Source of the DNA: an uncultured Lachnospiraceae bacterium
GTDB lineage: Bacteria > Bacillota > Clostridia > Lachnospirales > Lachnospiraceae
NCBI GenBank assembly: GCA_949076555.1
Contig: CARUOB010000050.1
Span: 1-23,238, forward strand
Direction: 5' to 3'
Length of the DNA: 23,238 bases
The translations under genes were made by a program, and so were the position numbers. Below are positions 22,927 to 23,238 of the stretch, one piece after another (position 1 is the stretch's first letter; the number at the start of each line of letters is the position of its first letter). Below the pieces are notes generated by a model. That model was not told the DNA's origin, did not search any database, and was given only the letters and a program-made list of their open reading frames with translations.

Positions 22927-23238
22927 GTATCACTTCATATCAATCTATGGATAAGAACAAGTTTATGGGAAGCTGATAAACATATCGGATGATTTCTGGA
23001 AAAACATTAATTTAAGTAAAATGAGTTAATAATATGAGATGCATTTAGGTTTTTTATAATTATAATAAAGCTAATAATTGTGAAAAATGACTAAAAAATA
23101 AATTATAAAATTGTACAAATAGAAGAAAATCACAAATAGAGCAATAATAGTATATAAAACGCAAGAATAACTGATGATTAATATTTTAACTTGTGTATAC
23201 TTAATTTAAAGTTAAATAATTAACTAACGGCTCCGAGA
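22927..23238. other. AT-rich intergenic region at the right edge
   Basis: No gene is seen. The stretch is very AT-rich and should hold the AraC-family gene's promoter on the minus strand, though no convincing -35/-10 pair was found. Near the edge, TTTAACTT (23185-23192) and AAGTTAAA (23209-23216) form a perfect 8-base inverted repeat centred on TATACT (23196-23201). This looks like an operator over a promoter for a plus-strand gene starting outside the window. Confidence 0.4.

Noticed and set aside
1..23238. tRNA or rRNA genes
   Set aside because: No cloverleaf with a GGTTCRANYCC-type T-arm and no rRNA-like segment was noticed in any gap; a covariance-model scan would be needed to exclude small RNAs.

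Overview
The window looks like a chromosomal segment of a gut-type Clostridia bacterium, probably Lachnospiraceae. Three things suggest this: moderate GC with strong AGGAGG-type ribosome binding sites, a gene set typical of that family (YicI-type alpha-xylosidase, BioY, AsnA, DUF1284, a divergent HPr-like protein, the TIGR03915/TIGR03916 pair, a nuclease-DinG fusion), and TTGACA/TAAGAT-type promoters. All functional names rest on motif recognition by eye; no database search was run.

Layout. (1) 1-4.0 kb, plus strand: GH31 alpha-xylosidase, a small stand-alone PAS protein, the biotin transporter subunit BioY behind a BirA-type operator, and a Cys-rich DUF1284 protein. (2) 4.0-8.9 kb: asnA (minus), a methyl-accepting chemotaxis protein (plus) and an NSS-family sodium symporter (minus), with a shared hairpin terminator between the last two. 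(3) 9.0-14.6 kb, plus strand, a DNA-metabolism block: a radical SAM protein with a C-terminal helix-hairpin-helix (TIGR03916-like), its usual partner (TIGR03915/DUF4130-like), an HPr-like protein without the phosphorylatable His, and a PD-(D/E)XK nuclease fused to an Fe-S DinG/XPD helicase. (4) 15.0-16.5 kb: an intracellular GH13 alpha-amylase-family enzyme with its own promoter. (5) 16.5-20.8 kb: a repeat-rich stretch, then a short transcription unit (promoter, strong ribosome binding site, 37-codon ORF, perfect terminator), then a heterodimeric ABC exporter with one degenerate ATP site. (6) 20.9-22.9 kb: convergent LacI-family and AraC-family regulators that overlap at their 3' ends, then an AT-rich gap to the right edge.

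Most promising points. The 37-codon ORF and terminator upstream of a BmrC/BmrD-like exporter resemble the bmrB leader-peptide attenuator of Bacillus subtilis, and the ORF's ribosome binding site is complementary to a segment inside its own coding region. The radical SAM/DUF4130 pair is a conserved but biochemically undefined system with a predicted DNA repair role, and it lies close to a nuclease-helicase. Three intergenic gaps share small hairpins with a C(GAA)G loop and the word GCTGAACTG, which suggests a dispersed palindromic repeat family. Two inverted repeats, before bioY and before the helicase, appear to serve both as terminator and as promoter/operator.
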